From assembly GCA_044351685.1 (NCBI GenBank), contig JBILFK010000031.1, forward strand, positions 1 through 13,582: 13,582 nucleotides of DNA, given 5' to 3'. Under the pieces are notes generated by a model that searched no databases, had not been told where the DNA came from, and saw only the letters and a list, made by a program, of their open reading frames with translations. Source of the DNA: JALHRI01 sp044351685 (GTDB taxonomy: Bacteria > Pseudomonadota > Alphaproteobacteria > Rickettsiales > UBA3002). A program made the translations under genes and the position numbers. Each line of letters opens with the position of its first letter. Position 1 is the stretch's first letter. Below, piece by piece: positions 13,186-13,582 of this stretch.

Positions 13186-13582
13186 ATGCAACAGGAAGCA
13201 CCCGAAGAAGTAAAAAAGTTATTTCGTGAGCTTGGAATTGAGCTTAATGAAGTTCAACAAGGCAAGGTCTATACTCGTGAACAAGCACATGCAGTGTTTT
13301 CTAAAATTCTTGCATGCAAGCATCCGCTGATTGATCATCAATGGGTAGCCTTATTTAGCTCGATTCAGACTCGTGGTGCCAAGCCGGATGAAGTAAAGGG
13401 ATTTCTTGATGCAGCTGCAGAATTTGATTCATGTATTAAGTTAAAAAATGTCGACAAGCCGAAGCTAAGCGATAAACCGCTCTATGCTATTTGTGGAAGC
13501 GGTAAGGATACGTGGAAGACCTTTAATATAAGCACTGCAGCAGCTTTTGTTGCCGCTAGTTTAGGTGTAAAAGTGTTGAAGC
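13186..13582 (+). CDS. TrpD-like anthranilate phosphoribosyltransferase homologue, N-terminal part (continues past window)
   Basis: The frame opens at ATG 13186 and runs 132 codons to the window edge without a stop. Residues about 30-80 (TREQAHAVFSKIL... RGAKPDEVKGFLDAA) match the N-terminal helical domain of glycosyltransferase family 3. Residues 104-132 (GSGKDTWKTFNISTAAA and following) match the PRPP-binding segment, where TrpD normally reads GTGGD followed by TFNIST. The NIST residues are kept, but Thr and Gly of GTGGD are Ser105 and Lys107, so substrate or activity may differ. The N-terminus is about 25 residues longer than in usual TrpD. No trpC or trpG is visible on this side. Two 60-base blocks I counted in this gene have 35% and 42% G+C, against 48% and 52% for two blocks of acs, so transfer is possible. 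Start support is weak (TGGAAA upstream). Confidence 0.75.
   Translation, partial: MQQEAPEEVKKLFRELGIELNEVQQGKVYTREQAHAVFSKILACKHPLIDHQWVALFSSIQTRGAKPDEVKGFLDAAAEFDSCIKLKNVDKPKLSDKPLYAICGSGKDTWKTFNISTAAAFVAASLGVKVLK

Noticed and set aside
13009..13191. 60-codon minus-strand open frame across the acs 3' end and the following gap
   Set aside because: Runs through the putative acs terminator T-run, has no ribosome binding site and no recognisable motif.

Overview
The window looks like chromosomal DNA of a free-living-type alphaproteobacterium with mid-range GC. The pointers are a MucR/Ros-family regulator, a Fur of the alphaproteobacterial type without the CxxC pair, the OlsB/OlsA ornithine-lipid pair directly behind fur, and a DUF2125-like envelope protein. 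Most of it is tightly packed metabolic and housekeeping DNA. No stretch over 300 bases lacks a gene, and I saw no tRNA, rRNA, CRISPR array, insertion sequence with a transposase, prophage or origin.

Layout. (1) Positions 1-3874 are a NAD-biosynthesis neighbourhood: the 3' part of nadA, a DUF2125-like membrane-anchored gene overlapping it, a 95-bp palindromic repeat, a flavoprotein of the SdhA type on the minus strand, and nadC running divergently from it. The flavoprotein sits where nadB might be expected, but its sequence is of the succinate dehydrogenase type. (2) Positions 3902-7152 hold a minus-strand mucR-like regulator with degraded zinc ligands, a divergent promoter region, and a plus-strand run fur-olsB-olsA-vanX/ddpX with gaps or overlaps of only a few bases. 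This couples a metal-responsive regulator to membrane-lipid and D-Ala-D-Ala metabolism. (3) Positions 7233-8188 hold an orphan FlgC-like rod protein gene meeting nfuA (Fe-S carrier) tail to tail with overlapping stop codons. (4) Positions 8315-10307 are dapD-dapE (lysine/diaminopimelate synthesis), overlapping convergent truA (tRNA pseudouridine synthase) by 23 bp. (5) acs (acetyl-CoA synthetase) runs from 11140 to 13059, followed by a possible terminator and the 5' part of a TrpD-like phosphoribosyltransferase gene that is visibly AT-richer and has a changed phosphate-binding motif.

How the genes fit together: nadA and nadC are the second and third steps of de novo NAD synthesis; dapD and dapE are two late steps to meso-diaminopimelate, needed for peptidoglycan and lysine; the fur operon touches the cell envelope at two points (ornithine lipids, D-Ala-D-Ala). 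I did not find a clear undescribed multi-gene system. The points most worth a second look are the orphan SdhA-like gene beside the NAD genes, the atypical TrpD homologue at the right edge, the zinc-less MucR with a palindrome in its leader, and the fur-olsBA-vanX linkage.
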